The translations under genes and the position numbers were made by a program. Positions 43,917-54,037 of a stretch of DNA of 64,000 nucleotides are shown in pieces. Numbering within the stretch: position 1 is the first letter of the stretch; every line of letters begins with the position of its first letter. The notes beneath the pieces were generated by a model. That model made no database searches, was not told where the DNA came from, and was given only the letters and a program-made list of their open reading frames with translations. This DNA is from an uncultured Caulobacterales bacterium (GTDB taxonomy: Bacteria > Pseudomonadota > Alphaproteobacteria > Caulobacterales > Caulobacteraceae), in NCBI GenBank assembly GCA_903862425.1, contig CAIOYC010000008.1, forward strand, positions 186,001-250,000, in the 5' to 3' direction.

Positions 43917-44755
43917 CCGGTGACGACCGGACAGCCCTCCGCCTGACCCCACTCCGCCCAGGAGCCATCATAGACCGCCGTGCGCCAGCGCCCGAGCCGA
44001 GCCAGGCCGAGCGCCAGGACACAGGCCGTAATGCCTGAGCCGCAGCTGGTCACCACCGGCTTTCTGATGTCCACGCCGGCGTCGGAGAACAGCTTTTCCA
44101 GCGAGGCCTTCGGCTTCATCGTTCCGTCCGGCGCGATCAACTCGCTCATGGGCAGACTGAAGGCGCCCGGCATGTGGCCGGCCTTAAGGCCCGGACGTGG
44201 TTCGGGTGTCTCGCCACGGAAACGGGCGGCGGGGCGGGCGTCCACGACCTGCTCGCGCTTGGTGTCGAGGCTGCGGGCTACCTGACCACGGTCGCGCACC
44301 AGGTCGTTGGCGACGCGGACGGTGAAGTGGCGGTCGCGCACAGGCGTCGCGCGATCGGTGACGGGTCGGCCCTCGGCGATCCACTTGGGCAGGCCGCCGT
44401 CGAGCACCACCACGTCCTCATGGCCCATGACGCGGAACGTCCACCAGGCGCGGGCGGCGGATCGCACGCCCCAACCGTCGTAGATCACGATCCGCGCTCC
44501 ATCGCCGATGCCGAGCTTCTGCACCCGCGAGCCGAACTTGGCCGGCAGGGGCAGCATGTGCGGCAGGTCCGTACCCTCGGTGGAAATCTCGTCGATGTCA
44601 AAGAAGACCGCGCCTGGTATATGGGCGGCGGCATATTCCGCCTTAGGGTCACGGTCCTCGGCGGGCAGATACCAGCTGGCGTCCACGAGCTTGATGTCCG
44701 GCGCATCGAGGCGTTCGGCGAGCCAGGCGGTGGTTACGAGCGGATCGTCGGGCAT
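43913..44755 (-). CDS. sseA: 3-mercaptopyruvate sulfurtransferase
   Basis: A 280-residue two-domain rhodanese. The N-terminal domain has VDASWYLPAEDRDPKAEY and HIPGAVFFDIDEIS. The C-terminal domain holds the active-site loop SCGSGITAC (CGSG(I/V)T), the mercaptopyruvate rather than thiosulfate signature. It transfers sulfur from 3-mercaptopyruvate to acceptors such as thioredoxin or cyanide. It sits between cysK and a GNAT gene in the sulfur group. Confidence 0.93.
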   Translation of the reverse strand: MPDDPLVTTAWLAERLDAPDIKLVDASWYLPAEDRDPKAEYAAAHIPGAVFFDIDEISTEGTDLPHMLPLPAKFGSRVQKLGIGDGARIVIYDGWGVRSAARAWWTFRVMGHEDVVVLDGGLPKWIAEGRPVTDRATPVRDRHFTVRVANDLVRDRGQVARSLDTKREQVVDARPAARFRGETPEPRPGLKAGHMPGAFSLPMSELIAPDGTMKPKASLEKLFSDAGVDIRKPVVTSCGSGITACVLALGLARLGRWRTAVYDGSWAEWGQAEGCPVVTG

Positions 44756-44790
44756 CGGGCCTCTTGTTCGCGTTCAGAGCCGGGCCGGCC

Positions 44791-45807
44791 CTAGAGCCAG
44801 GCCGGAACGGGCAGGCCCTTCTCGGCCAGGAAGGCGGGATTATAGAGCTTGGACTGATAGCGCGCACCGTAATCGCACAGAATGGTCACGACGGTTTTCC
44901 CCGGGCCGAGGTCGCGGGCGAATCGCATGGCGCCGGCGATGTTGATCCCGGAGGAGCCGCCGAGGTTTAGACCCTCATGTTCCGCCAGATCGAACACTAC
45001 CCGCAGCGCTTCGTCATCGGGGATACGGTAGGGGTGATCGATCTTCAGCCCCTCGAGATTGGCGGTGATCCGCCCCTGGCCGATGCCCTCGGTAACGGAC
45101 GAGCCCTCGGACTTCAGCTCGCCCTCGGCGTAATAGCTGTAAAGCGCCGCGCCGTACGGATCGGCGAGCCCGATTGACACTTCAGGGTTCTTTGCCCGCA
45201 ACGCCTCGGCGACACCGGCAAGCGTGCCGCCCGACCCGACGGCGCAGATGAAGCCGTCCACTCTTCCGTCGGTCTGCGCCCAGATTTCGGGGCCGGTGGA
45301 TTCCACATGCGCCTGACGGTTGGCGACATTGTCGAACTGATTGGCCCAGATGGCGCCGTTGGGTTCGGTTTTCGCCTTCTCTTCGGCCAGGCGACCGGAA
45401 TAGCGCACGTAGTTATAGGGGTTGGAATAGGGGACGGCGTCCACTTCCACGAGTTCGGCGCCGGCGAGGCGGATGGCGTCCTTCTTTTCCTGGCTTTGGG
45501 TGCGCGGGATGACGATCAGGGTGCGATAGCCCAGCGCCTGCCCCACCATGGCCAGGCCGATGCCGGTATTGCCCGCCGTGCCTTCGACAATGAGCCCGCC
45601 GGGCCTGAGCAAGCCTCGGCGCTCGGCGTCGCGGATGATCCACAAGGCCGCGCGGTCTTTCACCGACTGGCCCGGATTGAGGAACTCCGCCTTGCCCCAG
45701 ATTTCGCACTTCGTGGCGTCGCTGGCGCGATTGAGGCGGACGAGCGGCGTGTCGCCGATCAGATCGATCACGGACCGGGCGGTACGGAGGGACGGAGTGG
45801 CGCTCAT
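44791..45807 (-). CDS. cysK: Cysteine synthase
   Basis: A 338-residue fold-type II PLP enzyme that makes cysteine from O-acetylserine and sulfide. The PLP lysine lies in NPGQSVKDRAALWII near residue 52. The substrate loop EGTAGNTGIGLAM, the phosphate-binding AVGSGGTLAGVAEAL, and GLNLGGSSGINIAGA near the end are all present. The EGTAGNTG variant (rather than EPTSGNTG) and the extended C-terminus mark the subgroup common in alphaproteobacteria, so a cystathionine beta-synthase-like role cannot be excluded. Confidence 0.9.
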   Translation of the reverse strand: MSATPSLRTARSVIDLIGDTPLVRLNRASDATKCEIWGKAEFLNPGQSVKDRAALWIIRDAERRGLLRPGGLIVEGTAGNTGIGLAMVGQALGYRTLIVIPRTQSQEKKDAIRLAGAELVEVDAVPYSNPYNYVRYSGRLAEEKAKTEPNGAIWANQFDNVANRQAHVESTGPEIWAQTDGRVDGFICAVGSGGTLAGVAEALRAKNPEVSIGLADPYGAALYSYYAEGELKSEGSSVTEGIGQGRITANLEGLKIDHPYRIPDDEALRVVFDLAEHEGLNLGGSSGINIAGAMRFARDLGPGKTVVTILCDYGARYQSKLYNPAFLAEKGLPVPAWL

Positions 45808-45852
45808 GCGAGGCTCTAGCTAGGGGCGCCCGCCCCGCGGCGCAATGCAAGG

Positions 45853-47310
45853 CTAGCCATCCTTCAGTCCCTTGAACGCGTCGAGGGCTCGCTTTCTAGC
45901 GGTGTCGTGATCCACGATGGGCTTAGGATAGGTCTGGCCAAGCTTGACGCCTGCCTTGGCGAGGACGTGATCCGGCGCGCTCCAGGGGGCGTGTATATAT
46001 TTGGCATCGAGCTTGGAGAGCTCGGAAACCCACTTTCGCACATAGTCGCCTTGGGGATCGAACCGGTCGCCCTGCCCCATCGGGCTGAAGATGCGGAAGA
46101 AGGGCGAGGCGTCAGCGCCGGAGCCCGCCACCCACTGCCAGTTGGCGGGGTTGTTGGCCTCGTCGGCGTCGACCAAAGTGTCCCAGAACCACTGTTCACC
46201 GATGCGCCAGTCGATCAGCAGGTGCTTGATCAGGAACGAGGCGGCGATCATCCGCACCCGGTTGTGCATGAAGCCGGTGGCCCAAAGCTGGCGCATGCCC
46301 GCATCGACCATGGGATAGCCGGTCTTACCCGCTTTCCACGCCGCCAGTCCCTTGGAGTTTGTCGACCAGGGCAAGGCGTCGAAAGCGTCCTTATAGTTCT
46401 TGGTCGGCAAGTCGGGATGGTGGAACAGGATCCCATGATTGAAGTCACGCCATGCCAGCTCGGCCAGGAACTTGTCGGCGGCGGACCCGACGTGCGGATG
46501 ACGGTGCGCCGTTCCTTCGACCGCGCGCCAGATCTGGCGCGGACTGATCTCACCCCAATGCAGATGGGGCGACAGGCGGGATGAGCCCTCCGACGCCGGT
46601 TCGTCGCGCGCCCTGGGATAGGATTTCAGATCGTCCTCGATGAAATCCGCCAGCCGGTGCCTCGCCCCTTGCTCGCCGGGCGTCCAGACGTCAAACCCTT
46701 TGGACCAGTCCGGCGCGGTGGGATGCAGGCCCCAGCTGTCCAGCGATTCAGACTCCGGCCATTGCGTCGGCGCCTCAAGACGCGCGGGGGCCGCGTGGAT
46801 CACAAAGTCGCCCGCCACCTTGCGCATGGCGTTCCAGAAGGGCGTGAATACCTTGAACGGCGTGCCGGTCTTGGTCTTCAGCACCCACGGCTCGACGAGG
46901 AGCGCACCATTGCAGGTGCAGACCTTGAGATCCGCCGTCTCCAGATCGGCCTTCAGCCTTTTGTCGCGCGCGACCGCCCCATCATCGTACAGACGGTTCC
47001 AATAGACCCCAGAAGCGCCTGTTTTTTCAACTACTTCGGCAACGATCCTCGCGGCGTCGCCACGACGCAGGACGAGTTTGGATCCCGCCTCTTTCAGGTC
47101 CGCCGCCAGCGCCCTCAGCGACCCGTCCAGCCACCACCGAGCCGCCGCGCCGGGGCCGCGCACGCCGTCCGCCTCCTCCAGCACATAGAGAGGAATGATC
47201 GGGCGCCCGCTCTTCACAGCTTCGTACAGCGCCGGGTTGTCGTGCAGGCGCAGGTCGCGGCGAAACCACAGGATCACCGGTCCATCGCGGGATGCTGTGG
47301 CGTGGGGCAT
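45853..47310 (-). CDS. phrB: Deoxyribodipyrimidine photolyase
   Basis: A 485-residue light-dependent DNA repair flavoprotein. The N-terminal antenna-binding domain begins [16 protein letters not shown]. The FAD domain contains [70 protein letters not shown] and [19 protein letters not shown]. Together these indicate a class I CPD photolyase that reverses UV dimers. The start at 47310 gives [19 protein letters not shown], a slightly long N-terminus. It is divergent from kdsA. Confidence 0.95.
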   Translation of the reverse strand: MPHATASRDGPVILWFRRDLRLHDNPALYEAVKSGRPIIPLYVLEEADGVRGPGAAARWWLDGSLRALAADLKEAGSKLVLRRGDAARIVAEVVEKTGASGVYWNRLYDDGAVARDKRLKADLETADLKVCTCNGALLVEPWVLKTKTGTPFKVFTPFWNAMRKVAGDFVIHAAPARLEAPTQWPESESLDSWGLHPTAPDWSKGFDVWTPGEQGARHRLADFIEDDLKSYPRARDEPASEGSSRLSPHLHWGEISPRQIWRAVEGTAHRHPHVGSAADKFLAELAWRDFNHGILFHHPDLPTKNYKDAFDALPWSTNSKGLAAWKAGKTGYPMVDAGMRQLWATGFMHNRVRMIAASFLIKHLLIDWRIGEQWFWDTLVDADEANNPANWQWVAGSGADASPFFRIFSPMGQGDRFDPQGDYVRKWVSELSKLDAKYIHAPWSAPDHVLAKAGVKLGQTYPKPIVDHDTARKRALDAFKGLKDG

Positions 47311-47395
47311 CGGGCTCTCCGGTTGCGGGACGCGGGCTGCGGGTCCACATGGGGCGGATAACGGCAGGTTCGGCCTGCGTCACGGGACAGATGTC

Positions 47396-48271
47396 GTGAA
47401 CGCCCAGATTTCCCAAGCGGTCCAACCGAACGCGGTGGTGGAAGTTTCCGCTCCCGGCCAGCCGCCGGTGCGCATCGGCAACGCTCTGAAGCTGTCGGTG
47501 CTTGCCGGACCGTGCCAGATGGAAAGTCGCCAGCACGCGCTGGAAACCGCCCATGCCCTGAAGGAAATCGCCGACCGATTGGGCATCGGTCTCGTCTACA
47601 AGACCTCTTTCGACAAGGCCAACCGCACCTCGTCCAGCGCCCAGCGCGGCATGGGCCTGAAAGCCGCCCTGCCCGTCTTCGCCGAAATCCGCGAGAGCGT
47701 CGGCCTGCCCACCCTCACCGACGTACACGAGATCGATCACTGCGCGCCGGTGGCCGAGGCGGTGGATGTACTGCAGATTCCCGCCTTTCTTTGCCGCCAG
47801 ACCGACCTTCTTATCGCCGCCGCCAATACGGGCCGGGCGATCAATATCAAGAAGGGCCAGTTCCTCGCACCGTGGGACATGAAGAATGTGGTGGCCAAGG
47901 TCACCGCCGCCGGCAATCCCAACGTAATGGCCTGTGAACGCGGCGTCTCCTTTGGCTACAATACCCTCGTGAGCGACATGCGCGCCCTGCCCATCATGGG
48001 CGAGATCGGCTGTCCCGTGGTGTTCGACGCCACCCACTCGGTGCAGCAGCCCGGCGGCCAGGGCACGTCCTCTGGCGGCCAGCGCGAATTCGTGCCCGTT
48101 CTGGCGCGCGCGGCGGTGGCGGTGGGCGTGGCCTGCGTCTTCATGGAAACACATCCGGACCCGGATCACGCCCCCTCCGATGGCCCCAACATGGTGCCGC
48201 TCAGCCAGTTCGAGGCCCTGTTGGCGGACCTGCTGGCCTTCGATGCTCTGGCGAAGAAGCGAGCCCTCTAG
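47396..48271 (+). CDS. kdsA: 3-deoxy-8-phosphooctulonate synthase
   Basis: A 291-residue class I aldolase-fold enzyme condensing arabinose 5-phosphate and PEP to Kdo 8-phosphate for LPS core. Signatures are [73 protein letters not shown] and [17 protein letters not shown] at 47396 gives the normal N-terminus [10 protein letters not shown]; the upstream open frame has no support. The stop overlaps the convergent ntrC stop by 4 nt. Confidence 0.95.
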   Translation: MNAQISQAVQPNAVVEVSAPGQPPVRIGNALKLSVLAGPCQMESRQHALETAHALKEIADRLGIGLVYKTSFDKANRTSSSAQRGMGLKAALPVFAEIRESVGLPTLTDVHEIDHCAPVAEAVDVLQIPAFLCRQTDLLIAAANTGRAINIKKGQFLAPWDMKNVVAKVTAAGNPNVMACERGVSFGYNTLVSDMRALPIMGEIGCPVVFDATHSVQQPGGQGTSSGGQREFVPVLARAAVAVGVACVFMETHPDPDHAPSDGPNMVPLSQFEALLADLLAFDALAKKRAL

Positions 48272-49686
48272 CCTCTGCGTCCCCCGCGCACGGCCTCAAG
48301 CCCGAGGTCGCTGATCTTCTTGCGCAGGGTGTTGCGGTTCAGCCCCAAGACCTCGGCGGCGCGAACCTGGTTGCCGCGTGTGGCGTCCAGAGTGAGGCGA
48401 ATCAGCGGACGGCTGACCTCCTCAACGATCCGGTCGTACAGCCCAGCCGGCGGCATGCCGCCCGGCGCGTCGAGGAATTCCAGCGCCAGCTTGCGCTCGA
48501 TCAGGTCCTCCAGCGTGGCCGTCGGTTCCGTCGGCGTGGCCTGTGAGTGCTCCTGGAATTCGCGCTCGATGACCCGCGAGGTGATCACGTCCTCTGCATA
48601 GAGGGCCGCCACGCGGCGCATCAGATTTTCCAGCTCACGCACATTGCCGGGCCAGGCGTGACGTTTCAGCCGTTCGACCGCCCCCTCGTCCAGGCTCTTG
48701 GCGGAAAGTCCCTCGCGGTGGGCGCGGAGCAGGAAGGCGCGGGCGAGGTCGGGAATGTCCTCCAGCCGATCGCGCAGAGGCGGCAGGCGCAAGGGCGCCA
48801 CGTTGAGGCGGAAGAACAGATCCTCGCGGAATAGGCCCTGCCTGATCAGGGCGCGCAGGTCTCGGTTGGTGGCGGCGATCAGGCGGGCGTCGGCGGGACG
48901 GCCGGTTTTGGGATTGATGGCCTTTTCCGAGCCGTCGATCACCCGCAGCAGCCGGGTCTGGGCGTCGAGCGGCAGGTCGCCGATCTCGTCCAGAAAGAGC
49001 GTGCCGCCATCCGCCTCGACCAGCTTGCCGGTCTCGCCATCCTTGCCGAAGAGTTCCGACTCCACACGCTCGCGCGGCGTCGCGGCCAGATGCACCACCA
49101 CGAACCGCCCATCGCGCCGCTTGCCGAGGTCGTGCAGGGCCCGCGCGGCGAGTTCCTTGCCCGAACCGCTTTCGCCGAGGATCAGCACCGTGAGCTCCGC
49201 CCCGACGAGGCGGGCCAGGGTGCGGTAGACCTCCTGCATGGGCGGAGAGCGGCCGATCAGGGGCAGGCGCTCGTCGCGCGCCGCCCTCGCCTTGGTCTGG
49301 GCCGGTTCGGCCGAGGCCGGACGCGCTAAGGCGCGTCGGGCGGCGGACAGCATATCCTCCAGGTCGAAAGGCTTGGGCATGTATTCGAACGCGCCCGTCT
49401 CCGCCGCGCTGACGGCGGTGAGCAGGGTATTCTGCGCGCTCATGATGATGATCGGCAGCTTCGGCCGAAGCTTGCGCATCTTGGGCAGTACTTCGAATAC
49501 GTTCTCGTCGGGCATGATCACATCGGAGACGACAAGGTCGCCCTCCCCCTCCGACACCCATTTGAGCAGGGTCGAGGCGGCGCCGGTGGCGCGCACCTGG
49601 TATCCGGCGCGGGCGAAGGCCTGGCTCAGCACCAGGCGGATCGACGCGTCGTCGTCAGCGATGAGGACTTTGCGGGGTGTGGTCAT
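48268..49686 (-). CDS. ntrC: Nitrogen regulation response regulator NtrC lacking GAFTGA
   Basis: A 472-residue AAA+ response regulator. The receiver begins [10 protein letters not shown], with the phospho-Asp in [11 protein letters not shown] near 54 and KPFD. The ATPase core has Walker [15 protein letters not shown] and Walker [13 protein letters not shown] Fis-type HTH ([20 protein letters not shown]) ends the protein. Between ELFG and the Walker B strand the loop reads [14 protein letters not shown], so the GAFTGA sigma-54 contact motif is absent, as reported for Rhodobacter capsulatus NtrC. It overlaps ntrB by 4 nt. Start [13 protein letters not shown] at 49686. Confidence 0.94.
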   Translation of the reverse strand: MTTPRKVLIADDDASIRLVLSQAFARAGYQVRATGAASTLLKWVSEGEGDLVVSDVIMPDENVFEVLPKMRKLRPKLPIIIMSAQNTLLTAVSAAETGAFEYMPKPFDLEDMLSAARRALARPASAEPAQTKARAARDERLPLIGRSPPMQEVYRTLARLVGAELTVLILGESGSGKELAARALHDLGKRRDGRFVVVHLAATPRERVESELFGKDGETGKLVEADGGTLFLDEIGDLPLDAQTRLLRVIDGSEKAINPKTGRPADARLIAATNRDLRALIRQGLFREDLFFRLNVAPLRLPPLRDRLEDIPDLARAFLLRAHREGLSAKSLDEGAVERLKRHAWPGNVRELENLMRRVAALYAEDVITSRVIEREFQEHSQATPTEPTATLEDLIERKLALEFLDAPGGMPPAGLYDRIVEEVSRPLIRLTLDATRGNQVRAAEVLGLNRNTLRKKISDLGLEAVRGGRRG

Positions 49687-50795
49687 GGCCTGGCCTCCAG
49701 GCGGGAAGATGGGCGGCCAACAGCGGCCGTAGAATTGAGGGCGCGGCGCGGCAGCAATACGCGAAAGACGGTGCGGCCAGGTTCGCTGTCGAAATCGATC
49801 ACGCCCTGATGGTCCGCCACCAGCTTCGCCACGAGGGTGAGGCCGAGACCGGCCCCCGTGACCTTGGTAGTGACGAAGGGGTCGAACAGGCGCTCGCGCA
49901 GGTGCGGGGGCACGCCGGGTCCATTATCCTGCACCCGCACTTCCAGCGGCGCACTCGGCGAGTTGTGGCGATAGCCCGTAGCGATGGTCACCTCGCCGCG
50001 CCCGTCGCCGCGACTGTTGGCGGCCTCTGCGGCGTTCTTCACCAGGTTGAGGAAAACCTGGATCAGCTGGTCCTCGTCCCCCCAGGCGTGCGGCAGAGAG
50101 GGGTCGAAAGCCTCGTGGAAGGCCAGCCTGTCGCCGGCCCCCGCCGCCATCAGCACGCGGACGCGGTCGAGGATGCGGTGGATATTGACGGCCTGACGGG
50201 CGGGCGGCCGCTCGTCAGAGAAGGCCTCCACACGATCAATCAGGCGGCGGATGCGATCGGTCTCATCGACGATCAGCTGGGCGAGCGTGGCGTCCTCGGC
50301 GCTGGCGCCGGACGATAGGAGCTGGGCGGCCCCGCGAATGCCCGCGAGCGGATTTTTAATCTCGTGCGCCAGGGTGCGGCCCATTCCGGCCACCGACCGT
50401 AGAGTGTCCGCGGTGCGTCCGGCGGCGGGCGCGGTGCTGCGCAGGGTGAAGGTGACCTGGACCAGGCCATCCGGGAGAGGCGCTGCGGCGACCTCAGCCT
50501 CGAACGGCGGATGTTCGGGAACGACGACCTCCAGGTCCCGCTCGCGCACGATGGCGCCTTCGCGGGCCACGCGGCTGATCATTTCCGGGAGGACGCTGTC
50601 GGTCGGCAGAGCGCTGGCCAGGGTATGGCGACGCAGCACGCCGAGGGACTGGCCAAAGAACCGTTCCGCCGCCTCATTGGCGAGCTGCAGCATGCCGTCC
50701 GCCGTGAACACCAGGGCCGGATTAGGGCTGAGGTCGAAGGCGGCGGCCCTGAGCGGTTCGGGCGCGGCGCGAGATATGATGGGCGAAAGCGGCAT
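49683..50795 (-). CDS. ntrB: Nitrogen regulation sensor kinase NtrB
   Basis: A 370-residue soluble sensor kinase. A PAS domain (about 18-125) precedes the HisKA box GRTLAHEIKNPLAGIRGAAQLL with phospho-acceptor His144. The ATPase domain has NLVKNAAEAAN, VQDNGPGVP and TGAGLGLTLVAKLVADHQG. There is no transmembrane segment, as expected for NtrB, which is controlled by PII. The start at 50795 is preferred because a GAGGTGGAG site precedes it; the open frame runs further upstream to 51005 but into the divergent ispDF region. Confidence 0.94.
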   Translation of the reverse strand: MPLSPIISRAAPEPLRAAAFDLSPNPALVFTADGMLQLANEAAERFFGQSLGVLRRHTLASALPTDSVLPEMISRVAREGAIVRERDLEVVVPEHPPFEAEVAAAPLPDGLVQVTFTLRSTAPAAGRTADTLRSVAGMGRTLAHEIKNPLAGIRGAAQLLSSGASAEDATLAQLIVDETDRIRRLIDRVEAFSDERPPARQAVNIHRILDRVRVLMAAGAGDRLAFHEAFDPSLPHAWGDEDQLIQVFLNLVKNAAEAANSRGDGRGEVTIATGYRHNSPSAPLEVRVQDNGPGVPPHLRERLFDPFVTTKVTGAGLGLTLVAKLVADHQGVIDFDSEPGRTVFRVLLPRRALNSTAAVGRPSSRLEARP

Positions 50796-50909
50796 CGTGA
50801 ACTCCACCTCATGCTGTGCATATAAATGCGCCAGCGGCAACGCCCAAAATGTAGGCAAGCCATCGGCCCTACTGGACAGCGGGCGTATCGCCGGGTCAGA
50901 AGCGGCTCT

Positions 50910-52058
50910 ATGTCGAAGCGCACAGGGCCATTCGCCGCCATTATCGTCGCCGCAGGATCGGGCAGCCGCGCTGGTGGCTCCCCGAAGCAGTGGCGCCCGC
51001 TTCATGGGCGACCGATCGCCCGCTGGTCGGTAGACGCCTTCCGCGCCGCCGGCGCTGATCCTATCGTCGTGGTCATCGCCGCCGACCAGCGCGCTGAGGC
51101 TGAAACAGCGCTCGGCGGCGCCGGCGTGATCTTCGCTGACGGCGGGGCCACCCGCACCGAATCGGTAATGTCAGGCCTCGCCGCCGTCGGCGCCGTGGAG
51201 CTGGCGATGATCCACGACGCCGCCCGCCCCTTGCTGACCACCGCCCATATCGACGCCCTGCTCGACGCTCTGGGATCTGCCGACGGCGCCCTGCCCGCCC
51301 TGCCCGTATCCGACACGCTCAAGCGCGAGACACACTTCGGCGCCGCCACGGTGGATCGTGAGGGGCTGTGGCGGGCCCAGACGCCGCAGGCCTTCAGGCT
51401 CCAGCCGCTGCGGGACGCCTATGCCCAGTGGCCCGCCGAAGCGCCCGCCACCGATGACGCCGCTGTGGTTGAGGCCGCGGGCGGACGTGTAACGCTGGTC
51501 GCGGGCGACCCTATGCTGATGAAGGTCACTCACCCGGAGGATTTCGCCATGATCGAACAGCTCGCCGGCGCAAGCCGTCTGACCCGGGTGGGCCAGGGGC
51601 TGGACGCGCACCGGTTCGGTCCCGGCGATGGCGTGTGGCTGTGCGGGATCAAGATCCCTTCCTCGCTGGAGCTCATCGGCCATTCCGATGCCGATGCGGG
51701 TCTGCATGCCCTGACCGACGCCATACTGGGAGCTATCGGGGCGGGCGACATCGGCGACCACTTCCCGCCCACCGACCCGAAGTGGCGCGGCGCGGCCTCC
51801 GACCAGTTCCTGCTTCACGCCGTGGACTTGGTGAAGGCGCGCGGCGGCCATGTGACAGGGGTGGACGTCACGCTGGTGTGCGAGCAGCCCAAGATCAAGC
51901 CGCACCGCGAGGCCATGCGCGCGCGCCTCGCCGACCTGCTCGCCCTGCCGGTGGATCGCATCAGCGTGAAGGCGACCACTATGGAGGGTATGGGCTTCAC
52001 CGGTCGGGGCGAGGGCCTCGTGGCCCAGGCCGTGGCCACGGTGGACATGCCGGCCTAG
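50910..52058 (+). CDS. ispDF: Bifunctional IspD/IspF isoprenoid enzyme
   Basis: A 382-residue fusion. The N-terminal cytidylyltransferase (about 8-225) starts AAIIVAAGSGSRAGGSPKQW and has AMIHDAARPLL. The C-terminal 2-C-methyl-D-erythritol 2,4-cyclodiphosphate synthase (about 228-382) starts RVGQGLDAHRFGPG and has GHSDADAGLHALTDAILGA, FPPTDPKW and EQPKIKPHREAMR. It carries out two steps of the MEP pathway on either side of IspE. The fusion is typical of alphaproteobacteria. It is divergent from ntrB (114 bp). Confidence 0.95.
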   Translation: MSKRTGPFAAIIVAAGSGSRAGGSPKQWRPLHGRPIARWSVDAFRAAGADPIVVVIAADQRAEAETALGGAGVIFADGGATRTESVMSGLAAVGAVELAMIHDAARPLLTTAHIDALLDALGSADGALPALPVSDTLKRETHFGAATVDREGLWRAQTPQAFRLQPLRDAYAQWPAEAPATDDAAVVEAAGGRVTLVAGDPMLMKVTHPEDFAMIEQLAGASRLTRVGQGLDAHRFGPGDGVWLCGIKIPSSLELIGHSDADAGLHALTDAILGAIGAGDIGDHFPPTDPKWRGAASDQFLLHAVDLVKARGGHVTGVDVTLVCEQPKIKPHREAMRARLADLLALPVDRISVKATTMEGMGFTGRGEGLVAQAVATVDMPA

Positions 52059-52067
52059 AGTCTCGCT

Positions 52068-52565
52068 ATGGACAGCCTCTTTCCGTTCGAGATCACCTCC
52101 CTTGCCCAGCTGCTGCTGGAGGAGTGTCGCGAGCGCCGGCTACGCATCGTTACGGCTGAGAGCTGCACGGGCGGGCTGGTCGCCGCCGCCCTGACCGAGA
52201 TCGCCGGCTCGTCCGACGTGGTCGAGCGCGGCTTCGTCACCTATTCCAACCGGGCCAAGCAGTCCCTGCTCGGCGTGCCGGGCGATTTGATCGCCGACGT
52301 CGGCGCCGTGTCCGAGCCGGTCGCGCGCTTCATGGCCGAGGGGGCGCTGGAGAATTCCGACGCCCACATCGCCGTCTCCATCACCGGCGTGGCGGGACCT
52401 GGCGGCGGCACGGCCATGAAGCCCGTCGGGTTGGTCCATTTCGCCACCGCGCGCGCCAATGGGCCGATCCATCACCGCATGGAGCTGTTCGGCGACCTCG
52501 GCCGCTCGCGCATTCGCCTGGAGGCGGTGAAGGTCGCTCTGCAGATGATGCGCGATCGGGTCTAG
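52068..52565 (+). CDS. pncC: PncC-type nicotinamide-nucleotide amidohydrolase (CinA C-terminal family)
   Basis: A 165-residue protein corresponding to the CinA C-terminal domain. It has RIVTAESCTGGLVAAALTEIAGSSDVV, YSNRAKQSLLGV and SITGVAGPGGGTAMKPVGLVHFA, which form the NMN deamidase active site. The reaction converts NMN to NaMN in pyridine nucleotide recycling. It follows ispDF by 9 bp, an order found in other alphaproteobacteria, so the pair is probably an operon. The N-terminal molybdopterin-like half of full CinA is missing, as normal for PncC. Confidence 0.9.
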   Translation: MDSLFPFEITSLAQLLLEECRERRLRIVTAESCTGGLVAAALTEIAGSSDVVERGFVTYSNRAKQSLLGVPGDLIADVGAVSEPVARFMAEGALENSDAHIAVSITGVAGPGGGTAMKPVGLVHFATARANGPIHHRMELFGDLGRSRIRLEAVKVALQMMRDRV

Positions 52566-52577
52566 CCTCAGCGGGCT

Positions 52578-53021
52578 TTAGCCGTACAGCGCCTTGGCGC
52601 GCGCCTCGAAGCTGGCCATCAGTTTGTCCACCGCTGTCGAGAAATTGGCCTTCAGCATCGCGTCGAGCAGGCGCGACCTGAATTCGAAGTCGATATCAAA
52701 AACCACTTCGGTTTCAGCGCCATGTGGTAGGAATTTCCAGCGATTATAGAGGTGCTTGAAGGGGCCCGAGAGCAGGCTGACATCGATTTGCCGCTTGCCC
52801 GCATCGCGCTTCACCCGGGTAGAGAACCGCTCTTTCAGGAGGGAGAATCCGACCGAGGCTTCTGCGTCGAGCACGCTGACCCCAGGTTCGGTCATACGCG
52901 TCTCGCCCACGGACATATCGGTGATCCAGCGCACGAAGTCCGGATAGCGCTCGACGTCGCCGACCAAGTCGAACAGCTGGTCAGGCGTGTAGGGCAGGAT
53001 GCGGGTGACGCGGTGGCGCAA
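52578..53021 (-). CDS. COQ10/RatA-type START-domain protein
   Basis: A 147-residue polyketide-cyclase/START-fold protein. It opens HRVTRILPYTPDQLFDLVGDVERYPDFVRW, which is the family signature in two parts (HRVTRILPYTPDQLFDLV, then GDVERYPDFVRW), and later LLSGPFKHLYNRWKF. In alphaproteobacteria and mitochondria this COQ10-like protein helps deliver ubiquinone for respiration; in E. coli the homologue is called RatA. TTG at 53021 gives the expected N-terminus, 7 bp after the lipA stop. The family has no active-site residues to test. Confidence 0.88.
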   Translation of the reverse strand: MRHRVTRILPYTPDQLFDLVGDVERYPDFVRWITDMSVGETRMTEPGVSVLDAEASVGFSLLKERFSTRVKRDAGKRQIDVSLLSGPFKHLYNRWKFLPHGAETEVVFDIDFEFRSRLLDAMLKANFSTAVDKLMASFEARAKALYG

Positions 53022-53028
53022 GCGAGGC

Positions 53029-54003
53029 TTATTCGGCGGCGATGGTGGCGGCGACCTGCGCCTCCCGCGCCGCGCGCAGTCGGGCGAAGTCCTCGCCCGC
53101 ATGGTGGCTGGAGCGGGTGAGCGGGCTCGCCGAGACCATCAGGAAACCTTTGGCGCGGGCGATGGCCTCATAGGCCTTGAACTCATCCGGCGTCACATAA
53201 CGATCGATGGCGGCATGGCGGCGCGTGGGCTGCAGGTACTGGCCGATGGTGAGAAAATCGACGCCGGCGGATCGCATATCGTCCATCACCTGCATCACCT
53301 CCTCCTTGGTCTCGCCGAGCCCGACCATGAGGCCGGACTTGGTGAACTGGCCGGGGTCGCGTTCCTTCACCCGTTCGAGCAGGCGGAGCGAGTGGTAATA
53401 GCGCGCGCCGGGGCGGATCTTCAGATAGAGTCGAGGCGTGGTCTCAAGGTTGTGGTTGAACACGTCCGGGCGGGCGTCGATGATGGTCTCGGCCGCGCTG
53501 CTGGGCTTGCGCAGGAAATCCGGCGTGAGGATTTCGATGGTGGTCGAGGGTGTCTCGGCACGGATCGCCCGCACGACAGCCGCGAAGTGGGCCGCGCCGC
53601 CATCGTCCAGATCGTCGCGGTCCACCGAGGTGATGACCACGTGCTTGAGCCCCATCTGGCGCACTGCATCCGCCACGCGGGCAGGCTCGGTGGGGTCGAG
53701 CGCCGTCGGAATGCCGGTGGCGACATTGCAGAAGGCGCAGGCGCGCGTGCAGATTTCGCCCATGATCATCATGGTGGCGTGTGACTGGCTCCAGCACTCG
53801 CCGATGTTCGGGCAGGCCGCCTCCTCGCACACCGTCGTCAGGCCGCCAGCCTTCACGATCGCCCGAGTCGCCTGATATCCGGGCGACCCAGGCGCACGAA
53901 CCCGCAGCCAGTCCGGCTTTCTGAGAACGGGCGTCTCCGGGCGCTCGCGCTTTTCGGGATGTCGCAAGGCGCCGGCCAAGGTTGTGTCTATGATCGTCGC
54001 CAT
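53029..54003 (-). CDS. lipA: Lipoyl synthase
   Basis: A 324-residue radical-SAM enzyme that inserts two sulfurs into octanoyl groups, making the lipoyl cofactor for the PDH complex encoded 1.2 kb away. The auxiliary cluster cysteines are in [15 protein letters not shown], and the radical-SAM motif is [13 protein letters not shown]. The C-terminal RSSYHA-like serine (TRSSHHAGE) is present. The ATG at 54003 is used; TTG 54012 also opens the frame. Divergent start with the adjacent lipoprotein gene. It is followed by the COQ10-like gene. Confidence 0.97.
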   Translation of the reverse strand: MATIIDTTLAGALRHPEKRERPETPVLRKPDWLRVRAPGSPGYQATRAIVKAGGLTTVCEEAACPNIGECWSQSHATMMIMGEICTRACAFCNVATGIPTALDPTEPARVADAVRQMGLKHVVITSVDRDDLDDGGAAHFAAVVRAIRAETPSTTIEILTPDFLRKPSSAAETIIDARPDVFNHNLETTPRLYLKIRPGARYYHSLRLLERVKERDPGQFTKSGLMVGLGETKEEVMQVMDDMRSAGVDFLTIGQYLQPTRRHAAIDRYVTPDEFKAYEAIARAKGFLMVSASPLTRSSHHAGEDFARLRAAREAQVAATIAAE

Positions 54004-54037
54004 GCGGGGCAAAGCTCTCCTTGGGCGCTTAGATCGG

